Shown in pieces: positions 34,210 through 46,200 of a DNA stretch of 64,000 bases (the first letter of the stretch is position 1; every line of letters starts with the position of its first letter). The stretch comes from Echinococcus granulosus (taxonomy: Eukaryota > Platyhelminthes > Cestoda > Cyclophyllidea > Taeniidae): the NCBI RefSeq assembly GCF_000524195.1, contig NW_020170402.1, positions 274,879 through 338,878 of the forward strand, read 5' to 3'. The position numbers and the translations under genes were made by a program. The notes below the pieces were generated by a model. That model searched no databases, was not told the DNA's origin, and worked only from the letters and a program-made list of their open reading frames with translations.

Positions 34210-35337
34210 ATGGAAGGATCGGAAGGTTCCTCCAGTGGGAGTTTTATTCTACCTCCTAACCCTATTATGAGTAGCACCCAGGTTGGCGAGCGCTCATTTG
34301 GTGGTAGTCGACCGAGAAGGAGACTCAGACCACTCGATTCAGATGACGATGAAGATGGTGGAAACGTCTGGGATGCCGACGCTGTACCATTCCCTATTCT
34401 GACTCACCCATCTGTTTCTCCAGTTGGGAGCCATTTCAGCGAAGAGGACGAAGAGCCAGGTGTGGGTGTTGATGGTGGTATTGACGTGGTCTCTGTTCAC
34501 TCGGCTGATGAAGAGGATAATAATGAGACAGAGGCTCAAGATTTGGACATCAAGACATTGCGTCAGCTCAAAGGCATCTCAGCGGGTGCACGCAAGAAGA
34601 CTGTTCGGCGACCACTGCCCAAGTTGGATCCACCAACGTACGCGTATTTCATTGTCAATTTCACTTTATTTCCCTTTTAAGTCTTCTCGGTGAACGCGGA
34701 CTTCCAGCTCTCTTAAAAGACTTTCAAAATGTCCGTTTCAAAGGCCGTGGTCATGAGGTAAACCGTTTGGTATTCCTAACACATCTTTCCTGATTAGTTC
34801 GAAGATCTGGATAAGTTGATGTTCATCTATGAGTCGTGGGCACACCGGATGCTACCTAAGTTCTCTTTTATGGATGTGATAGAACGGCTGGAGGCGGTGG
34901 GGTCCAAACGAGAGGTCCAAGCAGCCCTTAAGAGTATGCGGGCTGGCACCTGGCCACCAACAATCACCTCTGAATCCATCCATGATAGCAGTGACAGCAA
35001 TTCGGAAAACGAGACGCCAATACCTTCGGCCAATCCACCCAAAAATGAGGAAATGCGAGATTTGCTACGACTTCCTGAAGACGGGCCAAAATCGCCTTTT
35101 TCTCTACCACGTCATCCTCTTGTGCCCTCCACTTCGACGGCGGTTATGGTAAGAGAGCACGAGGAGGAGGAGGAGAGTGTGGCAGCACGAATTGAGAGGA
35201 ATCGTCAAGTGGCTTTGCAGCGTCTGGAAGCCAAACGACGTGCGTCCATATCGCAGACCTCCACCTCGTACAGAGGTGGTCCCTCGGTTTTGCGAAAAGC
35301 TCTGCTTCCTGTGAATTCCTCTTATAATTTTCAATGA
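34210..35337 (+). CDS. TIPIN: TIPIN, Timeless-interacting fork-protection protein
   Basis: Exons 34210-34637, 34682-34757 and 34798-35337 give 347 aa. The Swi3/Csm3 domain lies at about residues 125-235: RRPLPKLDPPTLLGERGLP, LLKDFQNVRFKGRGHEFEDL and YESWAHRMLPKFSFMDVIE, read in turn, match the family core. Tipin binds Timeless, stabilises paused replication forks and supports checkpoint signalling through RPA and Claspin. The N-terminal 120 residues are acidic and Ser-rich, and the C-terminal half is disordered with an acidic EEEEE run and Arg-rich end. The ATG at 34,210 is preferred because the in-frame upstream ATG (34,132) would begin in the PPIH gap before the likely acceptor. Confidence 0.92.
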
Positions 35338-36419
35338 AGAAAATGACATCAAGAACTTGATAAATTTCTTTGTGAAATCGTGGAGTTCTAGAGTGTGGCA
35401 TACCTTGGAGTTACAGTCTTCGAAAACTTCATTAGGGAGGTGTCATCGTTTACGGCTGTAGCAACTTTCGGCAGATATTGGGTAGGTGTTCAATTTCGAT
35501 AAAGAATGCTACTTAGTTTAAGTAGGGCTACTAGACAGTCCGTCTGAAGCAGCAGACCAGATTTAGTATAAAGTGTATGTTACTAGAACCTGTGATTCAT
35601 TCTCATCTTAACCTTTAGGTCAAGGGTCATATTTATGTCAATTCCGATTGGTCTGTTGAAGCGGTTTGTTATTTCTTCAAGTAATTTGGCCTTGCGAGGC
35701 GGTATAGAGACAGGTCCAATATCCACAATACATTGCGTGTAGTGAAAATACCTCTGGGAAGGGATATTGTACTAGAAATTCGAAACCACTAAATTTTCTT
35801 TTTGAGACATCGCCAAGTGAAGCAATGCCTAATATAATGGTGGTGGGAGGGTGTTTTGAAAGTCCTACTTGCTAGGTATTAAGGTGTCTGAACGTAATTC
35901 GTCAGACTTGATTTTTAGGTAGCGGTGTCAACAAAATCACCAGATGCTCATGCTTCCCTATTAAAGATGAAATAAATGCATCAAGAACGAACTCTTCGAG
36001 TGTAATATGTGTGGTGCTTAAGTGATATAAGTAGTAAGAAACAAATTGTGTACAGCTTCGCAAATGGGAAGAGGTTATTCAAATCGCAATCTAATTTTAA
36101 CAAATCCATCCAATAAAAGAAAAATGAAAAAGAATGATGTTCTTTGAAATGGCTTCTTGGGACCCACATCCTGCTAGGTATGATTGTTAACGATTATGGT
36201 TATCAAGATAATTTCCCATGACACTAGTTATTTTATGGCTGAAAATTTGGCATGGAGGTAATTATTTTGTCACCAATTGTGTTAATTTAGGTGTATACCC
36301 GTCGCAGTAAAAGTCTCAAATCCAAAACAGCACCATGTGTAGACACAAGTAATGGAAAGGATACTTTAGGCTTGTGTTCACGTTAATTGGACAGTGTTAA
36401 TTGCTCAAGCAGTTGTTAC

Positions 36420-37085
36420 TTGTCTGAGTTGGCTCATTGTCTCCCACTCTATCCCTATTTTCCGAGCTGATCCTCGAAATAATGCATAACCATCAATTTC
36501 TTGTCTACTTTGCATCCATTAAATTGAAACTCCACTTGCGAAGACGTGTGGACTGGCGTTGCACATGGTTCTCTCCCCTTCTGTATTGCTCAGGCATGTG
36601 AGAATTGGCCAAAATTGTCAAATGATCTGCACTTTACTGTTGTCTTAAGAAGTGCAGGCATGGTAGATTGACTTTGTTCTCATTTTGGCCTTACTGATGG
36701 GGAAACTGATTGGACTAGGTAAAGTGGAGCGGTCTCCACCGGATTTGAAGTCACTTCATGTCTGGTGTGGATGGGAGTTCGCAGCCGTCTCTCCTGATGC
36801 GCCCGGCTATTCGATATGCTGTGATAATTCCTTGGGTGACCAAGACGTAGGTGTGGATGGCGGTGTGTCTCGTATGGATGAGTTTATTTGTTGTAACATG
36901 CGTGAACTTGTGAAATGCGTGCATTGCAAGGCGTGAGTGGAAATGAGTCGGTCGACCATCGGTGTGGTGCCCTTATTTGCGTTCTCGACTACTTTCGTGT
37001 TTTGAGGTCTCATTCGAGGAGGTTGTGTGGAGGACGTGGTTCTAGTTTGTTTGCCTCGTGGGCTGATTATGAGACGTGACATTTG
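36420..37085 (+). repeat. Interspersed repeat of about 670 bp, copy 1
   Basis: It aligns in order with 50,330-50,995. Shared landmarks are 'tctccccttct', 'tgtcaaatga.ct', 'gggaa...attgggactag', 'ccggattt.aa', 'gtgtggatggcggtgtg' versus 'gtggttggcggtgtg', 'gtcg.ccatcggtg' and 'ttgcctc..g.gct'. The 83-codon frame at 36,685 is disrupted in the other copy, so coding potential is doubtful. Confidence 0.65.
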
Positions 37086-37659
37086 CAAGCCGATTGTTTT
37101 TGCCCTTCATTTACTTGTACCGGTTTTTTAGGAACTAAATAAATGTAACTTTCCAGAGGAAATATTTGAATCACTGTAAAAACCAGAAATTACGAAACTT
37201 AATTGCTTACTTTGAACTTGTTATTTTAAGAAGAAACTCAAAATGAATCACCACCTTCTACTTTATACCATGGGTATACTTAACCTCCGGTCATTTTATT
37301 CATTGACGAGGCCACACAAATCAGTATTTTACAGGGTGCTTATACCAGTGGTCATTTGCAATGATTTAACTGTTTATACCATTGAAATTGGGTCCTGGCT
37401 TCTTAGATTCCAACTAATGAAATTGGGTTAGAGTATGTGGGCTCCATCAAAATGGGTTGTTAAGTGTTTTGTGCGTAATAAAACTTTACCCTCTTAAATG
37501 ATATGATGAACAAGGCTAAGAAAAAAATTGTCCCGTGGAAAATGTAAGAGGGCTATGAAGGAAAATTTTTTATTCAGAAACATTATAAGGCAAAAGAGAC
37601 CAAATTAAATATCATAGTCGTTGAAACGAACTTTTGAGCGCCTAGAGGTTCATGGGTTC

Positions 37660-38460
37660 CAATTCAACCCATCAATCTTCCCAAAGAGGCACAAGCCTGC
37701 CCAAATTTCACTTTTATAAACACCTTTTGTCTCTAGAAGCACAGCTCTGTTCTACTTCATTTGCCACGTAGTCTCGATCTTAAAGGACAAAAATCCCGAG
37801 TTCCGCTGCTAGGTGACAAATCTTAGCATGACGACAGAATTACATATACTACGGATGGGAGAATCTGACACTATCCCTATCAGAAGGTCTGACAATGACG
37901 TCCACCTTCTACAGCTACTCTGGTTCCGTGTTCTGCAGGAAAGTTATTAACGACTAAAGCAGCACTAACCACGAACCATCCGGAAAAGTTCATAAAGGAG
38001 CTGCCTACCATACCTATATGCCGATTCCAAATAGGTAAACAGGCCATACCTCCTCACCTCTCTACTGGCTAGATAGAACATAGGTAGATATATGACTGGG
38101 CAGCATTGAAGTCAGAAAAAATGATAAAAAGGAATAGGCTTACGATCCTGCCCCATGGAACTACCATAAACTCCGTCCTTTGTTTTGTGACTGCTTTTGA
38201 GCTAGTGTCCCTACAACTTCAGGAGGAACACGGACGATGGTCAGCACATTCCTCCTTCCCCCAACACGGTTTCCAAACAGGGCAAAATTCCAAATCCATT
38301 GGAATTGCCAAGAGGGATTAGTAACATTGTAGACAAATATCCTCTCGACTGCACATAGAAATTCGATGACTGGAATGGTTGGCTCTGAGGTGGGTTTCTC
38401 ACGCCACCGACTACTTTGTGATGGTAGGCGCTAGAGGTTGACCAAGAGGAAGGCCGGCAT
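37660..38460 (+). repeat. Interspersed repeat block related to 3.4-3.8 kb and 46.4-46.6 kb
   Basis: The left part (37,660-37,790), with 'agaggcacaagcctgcccaaat' cut here to its core, matches 46,385-46,450 ('gaggcacaagcctagcccaa'). The right part (38,040-38,460) matches 3400-3800. The adjacency suggests one composite element of about 800 bp of which the other sites keep fragments. Confidence 0.55.
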
Positions 38461-38509
38461 TGACACTGTTAGTTGGATGGGGGCTAGGCGATGCTTTGGT
38501 TATTTATCT

Positions 38510-38640
38510 AACACTTCACTTAAGTTACGTGGATGCTAAGGCGCCGCCACTTTATTCTCGCTGGATGGATTGGCCTCCAGTCCATGCCAGAAGTCCCCCC
38601 ATCACAGCCCTTCTGTATGTTTACAATACATATGCTGCCC
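38510..38640 (-). mobile_element. TRIM-like terminal-repeat segment, reverse orientation
   Basis: Read on the minus strand it gives the family signature: 'catacagaagggctg', 'ggcatggactggaggcca', then 'aagtggcggcgccttagc'. No internal block is attached. Confidence 0.55.
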
Positions 38641-40232
38641 TAGTACTATGTCTACTTTCGATTTCAGGGAAGGCTTATAGAGCTATAATTTTCTGCTACT
38701 TAAATACCGGAGTACATAACAAAATTAGGAATTTGTTTGGAAATTAAATCTTTATTATAGGTAAAGGAGATAAATAAGTTTACTTTTGTGGAGTAAATCA
38801 GCTGTGCATACGAAATAACCCAAAAACGTTCGGCTCGATATTAAGTTTAGCATTGCCTCACATGAACTTTGTAAAATGTCATTGTGGTATCTCCCTTAGC
38901 AAATTTTGTTTAGTGGTGTAATTAAATTTTTGTTTATCCACGTTGGCATGTAATTACCGAAAACTGAAGATGAATTATGCCAAAGATTAGATTCAGCCTA
39001 ACTGTTGAGACTAGACGCTTTAACTGCTTGATTCTAATGCATAATACCTACCTCGCACGCATTAAACAGGCCCAAATTATTCATACTAGGCAGTGGCCAC
39101 CACTCTAACATCAGGGAATTGATGAAATCGAGAATCGTGTTCTCGTAGCCTGTTAAGTATATTGCAAGATCATACCTGTTTTCGGACAAAGAACCTTATG
39201 ACGGTTGACCAACTTATGAAAGGTATGAAAGGTTCAATGAATGGCAGATGGACTTTTTGGGAGTTCACATTCAGTGCTAATTGTTTGAGCCAAGTAAATG
39301 TCAGCCTAACGAAAGAACTAGTGGACCATAACTATTTGGTTTTAAACTGCTTTGAAGACAAGATCAGATTTAACAGAGCACTGCATGACGACCCAAGTGT
39401 TCGCTGAGGTCATAGCAACTCAGAGTAGATGGCATGGTCGGAAAATCTCCCCAAATCAACTGGAATATGGAAAGCGAAAATCTGCGCTCTCCTATGGCTT
39501 AATTTGCAGTCAAATGCATTCTAAAGCCATTCAGTTATTCAAAAATATTCCTAGCCATTACTTTAATCAAAAGCATTCCTGTTTGAACGTGCAACACAAA
39601 CTCCTGCTTATGCATATCAGGTCTGTGACGAATATAAAAGTGGGACCAATCTTAGAGTTGCATGAGTATTTATTGTGATAGAATGGCTTCAGTCACTACC
39701 CATTGTTAAAAGTGTATATTTAATCTATTTGTTACTATAATCTGCGGTAAGTTTCGTTTCAGCGCTCTCCTCCCATGGTCCCAGCCCAAATGTGTTACCG
39801 AGATTATTGTTTATTCAAAGTCATCCACACATTTGAGTGTTGCTTAACGTCTGCTCTATAAATGCCAAAAAACTTGGGAGAAATGGCATAATGTCTAAGG
39901 TTTCCTTCTGATAAACCAAAAACATTCCGATCTCTGTATTTACAAATATTCCACAGACACATCTTTAATGGTAAAAATCGACATAAATGTTGAGACACAT
40001 TTTTTGGTTCAAATACGTTACTTTCAATTCGAACAGACCTTTGTGCTTGAGTTCGATTTGTTTAAGCCCTCTATTATTAATGCCTCTCCCTTCCTTAATT
40101 GGTCGTGATATTGCATCCTCCTGTCGCGCCTGATTAGGAGCTTGACATGGTGAGCTGCCTTTTGTGTTTCTTAGCTCAGCCCTAAATTCAACAGGAATAC
40201 ATCTATTCGGTCCTAATGGGACACACCGTATG

Positions 40233-43200
40233 ATGGGAAATACACCACTGCATAGCAAGCGACGCCTTTCCGGTGATCTTGACGCGAACTGTCTTGAAAA
40301 CACACCTCCTCATATTTCTATGGATATTCCCAACAAGCGTCCCACCTTATCCGAACAAGAGGTATTTTTTCCAGCACTTTATGCCTTTGTGATTTACATT
40401 TTCTGAACCTATTACTATTATCAGGGATTTCCCCGCTCTGCTCCTATTGGGAGTAACTTCGATAATCGGGACGTGGACAATATGGCCTGGATGCTCCATG
40501 GAGCTAGCCTTCATGAACATGGCTCCCCCATTAAGTCTATCTCTATCCTTCCTGGACCTTCTGCGCGTCCAGTCTCCTTCCCCTTGCCATCTTCCTCTCA
40601 GGACCTGCCTCCAGGCAACCACACTTCCGGTGATTCAAGAGTGCTGAGCTCAAACGTTGGAAACGGTGGTATCGACTTGTCTACCGACGTCGAAATGACC
40701 CCTACTGCTCCTCAAAAACATCTTCCCACTGTCTTTCGTTGGAATGGTGGCGGACACGAAATTTATGTCAGTGGTACTTTTGACAACTGGCAAAAGAAAA
40801 TACCAATGGCTCGGCGGTGAGTGGATCCTGTTTATTTTACATTTAGCTCATTTTAATCTTCGGAGTTTCGGTTATATGTTTGGTAAATTTTGTTTGAAAG
40901 TGTTGTTTGTCCAGTTGGGATATCTCCCTGAGTGATTGTTTAGTTTCCCGTGGTTTGCTGTCATTTCATGTCTTGCGGTGGTTAAATTTTTCTTTAGTGG
41001 TTCTTTAATTTTGATACTGGACGTATTTTTAAGAGGCACAGATTCGTTATTTTCACTCGCTGAAGTATTTTGTGAATTTCCTAGCACTTTTAAGTATTAA
41101 CAGTGAGTTGCATCATACCTAGTCTTGCCGCCTGCATCTGTAAAATCCGGGATTTCTTTTTTATAGTTTGCCGAATGATTTCTTCCTGCTTTTTCAATTT
41201 TCTTGATATAATCATAGGCGTAGCAACCTTCAGACAATTGCTCTTTGGTTGTATTTCTTCATAGTTGTCACATTGTCCTCAACATTTTGTGTAACTGTCG
41301 TGCCTTTTCAAGCTTTAGTTCCTTCATCAGTATCATTTCAAAAATGGTAGTTGGCTTTTACATGGTAGAGAACCTTGTAGATAACCCTATAAGGCTCTGT
41401 CTCATACCGCATGCACACATAATTAATGCGAATATCACATTAAAGGGTCTGCTGAAGCGCAGAACGTATTTCCATTCCTTGGAGTATGCAGTGACTGAAA
41501 GGGGATTATGTCATCTCTTCTTATTCGTACTGTGACTTCTTAAAACTGCCGATTTTGTAGTTTGTGATCTATCCTTACCTTTCGCTCAATAGTTCCGCGT
41601 TCTCTTAACACTTCTCCCGGAACAATCGACCACTACAGACTAGACATTTTTAATGTAATTACTCTCAAACCAATACCATTCTATATCTGTTCTCTTGCCA
41701 CTTTACGCTCATTTAATCTATTCGTGATACTATTCAGTAAAATTGATTGTCATAAACTGATAAAATGCACATGTTCCACGTATATCGCTGGTAGTGGGTA
41801 CGTTAATATTTCATGTCATCAGCGTGACAAAGCTTTCCCTTTGTTGTCAGTATCGCTCCTAAGGTCACGGTAGACCTTTCTGGAATGCTCTATCACACGC
41901 CGTACACGCGCACGTGCACTCTATAGTCACCCAACCTCCGAGACTTGGAAGTTTTGGCTGGTGGGATTGGAGATGGTCAGTTTAAACTGCTCGGAGGGGT
42001 CAATGCTCAAGTGCGGCACTTAATTAAGGACATTGTTCGCCACCGCTATCGTTGTTTACCGTGCACCAACCCATTACAATCTACTACTGAGAATGCGTCC
42101 CTAAAGATTGATTTTTAATCCTACCATTTCATGTTGTCTAGTGCAGTTTTGCGGCCACTTGTAAGCCCAGTATACCTGTCAAGCTCCACGATTTGTTGCC
42201 TACGTGGTGGAACATTTGCGTTATTGTGAAAACAGTAAATCGTTTACACGGCTTTCCGGTAGAAAAAAAATCAGCCGGCTGCTTAGTTTTTGTTTCTGTT
42301 GGCAGGAAATCTGGCCATGTGGTGATTGTAGACTGTCCGCCCGGCAGGCACGAGTACAAATTCTTCATCGATGGTGCCTGGTATCATGATCCCACTAAGG
42401 TTAGTTCTCAAGTGCTATAAACTTTCTTGTAAAAAGCAAAGGAACCCTACTATCCACTTTCACTCTTCTGCTACTGCAAAATTTGCATAATTAAGCTAGC
42501 TTATTCAAATCGGGGCACGGGTTATGCAAAATGCCTGCAAGGGGCGGGAGATAGAGGAGTTTACGGGTGTAATCCCTTCCCCGCCTTCTGCTGTCATCGT
42601 TGTAGTGCATGTAAGAGCAAGGTGGGGTATGTCAATTTTTTGCACTTTTGCACAACAGGAATGTCCTTTTTCCTGGATTCGTGGAAAGTGTAATTACACT
42701 CCTTTTCTTTACTTGTTTGGACGTGTAGAACCATTTTAAGTGTATTCGTACCTTATTACCACACGCGCTACCAGGGCTTTAAAAGATTAACCACCGAGCT
42801 GTCGAGCTGATCATTTCAAACGTTGGTTAACACTGGAAAAAATGCAATTACTCTTGCATCCAGAACACCCTACATCTATTTTACCTCTGTTTTGAACTCA
42901 ACCGACCAGCTTGCGATAAAATTTGGCGCAATCAGCTATTATAAACTGGGGCGTCGCATATATGTGACGCTGGAAGCGCCATGGTGAAGCGTGTATGGCT
43001 CCTGTTACGATAGGGCAGGAGATGCGAGTACGGGTACCCGGCTAGATCTTCACAGTTCACGTTCAACAAGTGTGTCTGCCTCCCCGTTTTGCGCGCAGGC
43101 TTACACACATGCATACATCCGCATGAAAGCCGTCAGTGTGTTTACAGTGCTGGTGTCTGACGTTAGGCCTTGGTTTTGGCGTGCACCAGTTTCCGGTCGG

Positions 43201-46200
43201 AGGTCTTGGCTGTAACAAACTGTCTCGTAAAATATTCTATCCCGTCCACCGCCTGTTCGGTAACCTTTGGTTGTAATGACTAAATGATTGAACTCTTTTT
43301 CATCTGGGGCCTTTTCTAGGAAGTATGTAGCCGATCTGTGAAATCAAAACAGTGATTTGGATTTGACATTGATGGTTGCTTAGCGAACATCATCATCAAG
43401 AAATATGTATGAATAAGTTATTTTGAAATGAAAGCATAATTTATAGTCATTCATACTTCATTTCACCAATCCTATCTACTCGGATCAAGCCTCTACCGGA
43501 ATTAAGCATCCCCAGGCTTGTGAATGCATCATTTCTAAGCCTAAGTACTGGGGTCAGATTTACACTGCTATTTCTTATCTGCCATTAAAAAAAAGTTATT
43601 TGCACAATCTTATTCGGTCTAAACGCATATGTGGTTGCAACTAGCTGTTCTGTCAGATAATCCAAATGTTTCATGATAATGCCTTTAGTCTAGCTGTTCT
43701 TAATTTACCCAAATGCCAAGTAATCCATTCCTGTTTTTCTTTCAGCAGTTAAATGAATTATTCTAGCTCAGTTTTGTCATTCTGTTTCGATACGTTCTTC
43801 GCTACTAGGGGCTCTAGCCTTAGGCAACGATAATTACTCATCTAGAATTTCCACCTAAATGAATGCTTGTTCTTTTTTACCTCTGGGAACTTGTGACCAT
43901 TGTTTTTTGTGAATAAATTATACCCGGACTTTGATATAAGGGCTACATTTCTAGGAGCAGGAACATGGTTCATTGAGCTAATGTATTGCTATAATCTTCA
44001 CATTCCTGCTTAGATAAATTTCGGCCTCGGATTTTTTGACTACCTTGGCTGATTTGAGTCTACCTGCGTAAAGGATCCAACTTAATGTTGACTTATAGCT
44101 GAAAATTTTCCGCAATCTTTTCCAGGTTGAACAGTACTACATTTGGAATAAGCAAAAGCGATCATTCTGGGCTGGAGACAAAATTGCTGGTTAAGGAGCC
44201 AACTTTAAGCGGTGCTGTCTAGCCACCTAGACCTTTTACCTCATGAAGCCAATGGCTCCATTGTTTTCGTGAGTAGCTCAGTTCTGAATTTCAGTGACGT
44301 GAGCAGATCGCTGAATTTTTGGTTTCCACGCTCGAACCCTCAAAGCATCATGGATTCCTTTGTGTTCGAAAACTTCCCACCTTTTAATGGCGGCAACAAC
44401 CAAACCATGCCTCTACCCATATCAGGAGCCACAGCCAACTTGCGCGTAGTGAAGTGCCACCCTCATGTTTTGACTCTTTAGCCAATGGTGGATAACGAGT
44501 ATGGGACAAGGAATAATGTGGTGGAGGTGAAGGAATCCGACTTCAACTTCCTCAATGCTTTGGAACAAGACATCGCTAATAGCAAACACAAAGCAGATTC
44601 AACCGGAGCCGGCTCTGATGTAAGTCCTTTCATCCTTACTTGATCTTGGCCTTTAAATGTGAGGCATTCGCCTTTACCGATTGACTTGCTAGCTGCGAGT
44701 GGAAAGAACCCCCGATGTGATAAGCTTAGTGCTGGATTCACAGTACCAGCCGATTTGACATTTTCTAAACTTTAAAAGGTAATAACGAAAAATACACAAC
44801 GTTATGAACTTGACCTGACAAATAATCCGAATATGTTTGCTTTTTTGGTGAAATCACATCTCAGTTAGTGGATGCAAAGTTATCTGTCTAGGGGTTAGCC
44901 ACAGCACAATGGAGATGTTTATGTGTTGCATCTAGATAGCTTAAATGCGCTACGCCGATGCAACGTGAAGCGGATCGCGTGACCTTAGCTTTTTTCATTG
45001 CTGTTGCTTTGTGGATTGCGTTGACATTGGCGTGCGTCTTGCATCACAAATTTCTAAGCACGTGAATTGCCTGCAACAGCGGTGTAATAAGTCTTTGGTA
45101 AATCTGGTGCAGAAAAATTTTCATGCATTTGTAGGATTGCACATATTTGAGAGGAAAGTGCACACTTGTTGTAGGTATCTACAATGATATATTGGGAATT
45201 TGGGTGCAACGATTCTTTGTTTGCATCACCTATTTTCCCTCTTTAGTAATCATGAGTAAATTTAGAGGGAGTGAACTGTGGAAATTGCCCCGAGAATAGA
45301 TGTAAAGTGCAGCCGGATGATGGTGATGCATCCTCTCAACTTTGACCCTGCGACTGCGATAAACATTTCCTGCCACAGCTAGATACGCTGATTGATGCTC
45401 CAAGACAAAGTAACCGACCTATCTCTATGCATCTGTTTTCAACGCATCATCATCCGTAGCATTATATTACTCAATCCTACCGTAGGTAGCAGTACTCTCG
45501 ACTGACAGTAGCTTTGCTTGTTGACATTTTATTCCACCTATTTTCATGATGGAATTATGCGCTAAAGTATTTCGCTTTAGGAAGTAGTGATGAGATGCCT
45601 TCATATTTACTAGCCTAATCGCTTTACTTTAGAGGGGGCCCTATGCTATGTCGTTTGATTTGCCCCACATTAGCGGATTTAAATCCCCTCGGCTTGTATT
45701 TGAACTCCAATGGCAAGCGAAAGGGCACATGCATGTCACTGGGTCATTAAGGTCACCCCTCATCGTTGTTGTTGTTGCTGCTGTTTTTATAGTCGCATAA
45801 GCACAGACACAAACACGAAAGCTGGTAATGCAGGCGTCTTCCCGTCCCCTACCTGACTTGCCTCTCGCTATGCTGCAGTCACGTACGCTGCCTTTTTGCA
45901 ACGCATCTCCCAAAAGGTAAGGAGGTGAGGAGAAATAACAACGCACTTGGCCCTCACCCTTGGTAAACCCCCGCCTATCCTCTATCTTGGCTCGTTGTTT
46001 TTTGCCCTTATTTCTTGTCCCACGTTAGATATCCACATGATCGACAATTGGCGCATTCGTGAGGATTCATCTAGTTTTCGCAATGCCGAATTCCCACCTC
46101 GGTTGATTTGACCACAAATGTAGTCTTATGTATCCCTTGGAGTAGAGCTTTAGGAGGAAGAAAAAAGAAGGGGGAAATCTGTCTGGCAATTAAATTCAGC

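Larger units (their letters stand above)
35338..40232. other. Intergenic region between TIPIN and AMPK beta
   Basis: No coding exon is supported over 4.9 kb. It holds one copy of a 670-bp repeat also found in AMPK intron 5 (36,420-37,085), a repeat block at 37,660-38,460 related to those at 3.4 and 46.4 kb, and a reverse-oriented TRIM-like segment at about 38,510-38,640. Confidence 0.55.

Noticed and set aside
36685..36936. 83-codon frame rich in Gly/Cys at 36.7 kb
   Set aside because: It is part of a 670-bp interspersed repeat; the copy at 50.6 kb has indels that break the frame.
45641..45946. 101-codon minus-strand frame and its identical twin at 51,650-51,931
   Set aside because: The identity comes from the near-perfect inverted DNA repeat. 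The frames have no known domain and sit in introns of AMPK beta, so I treat them as repeat sequence, not genes.
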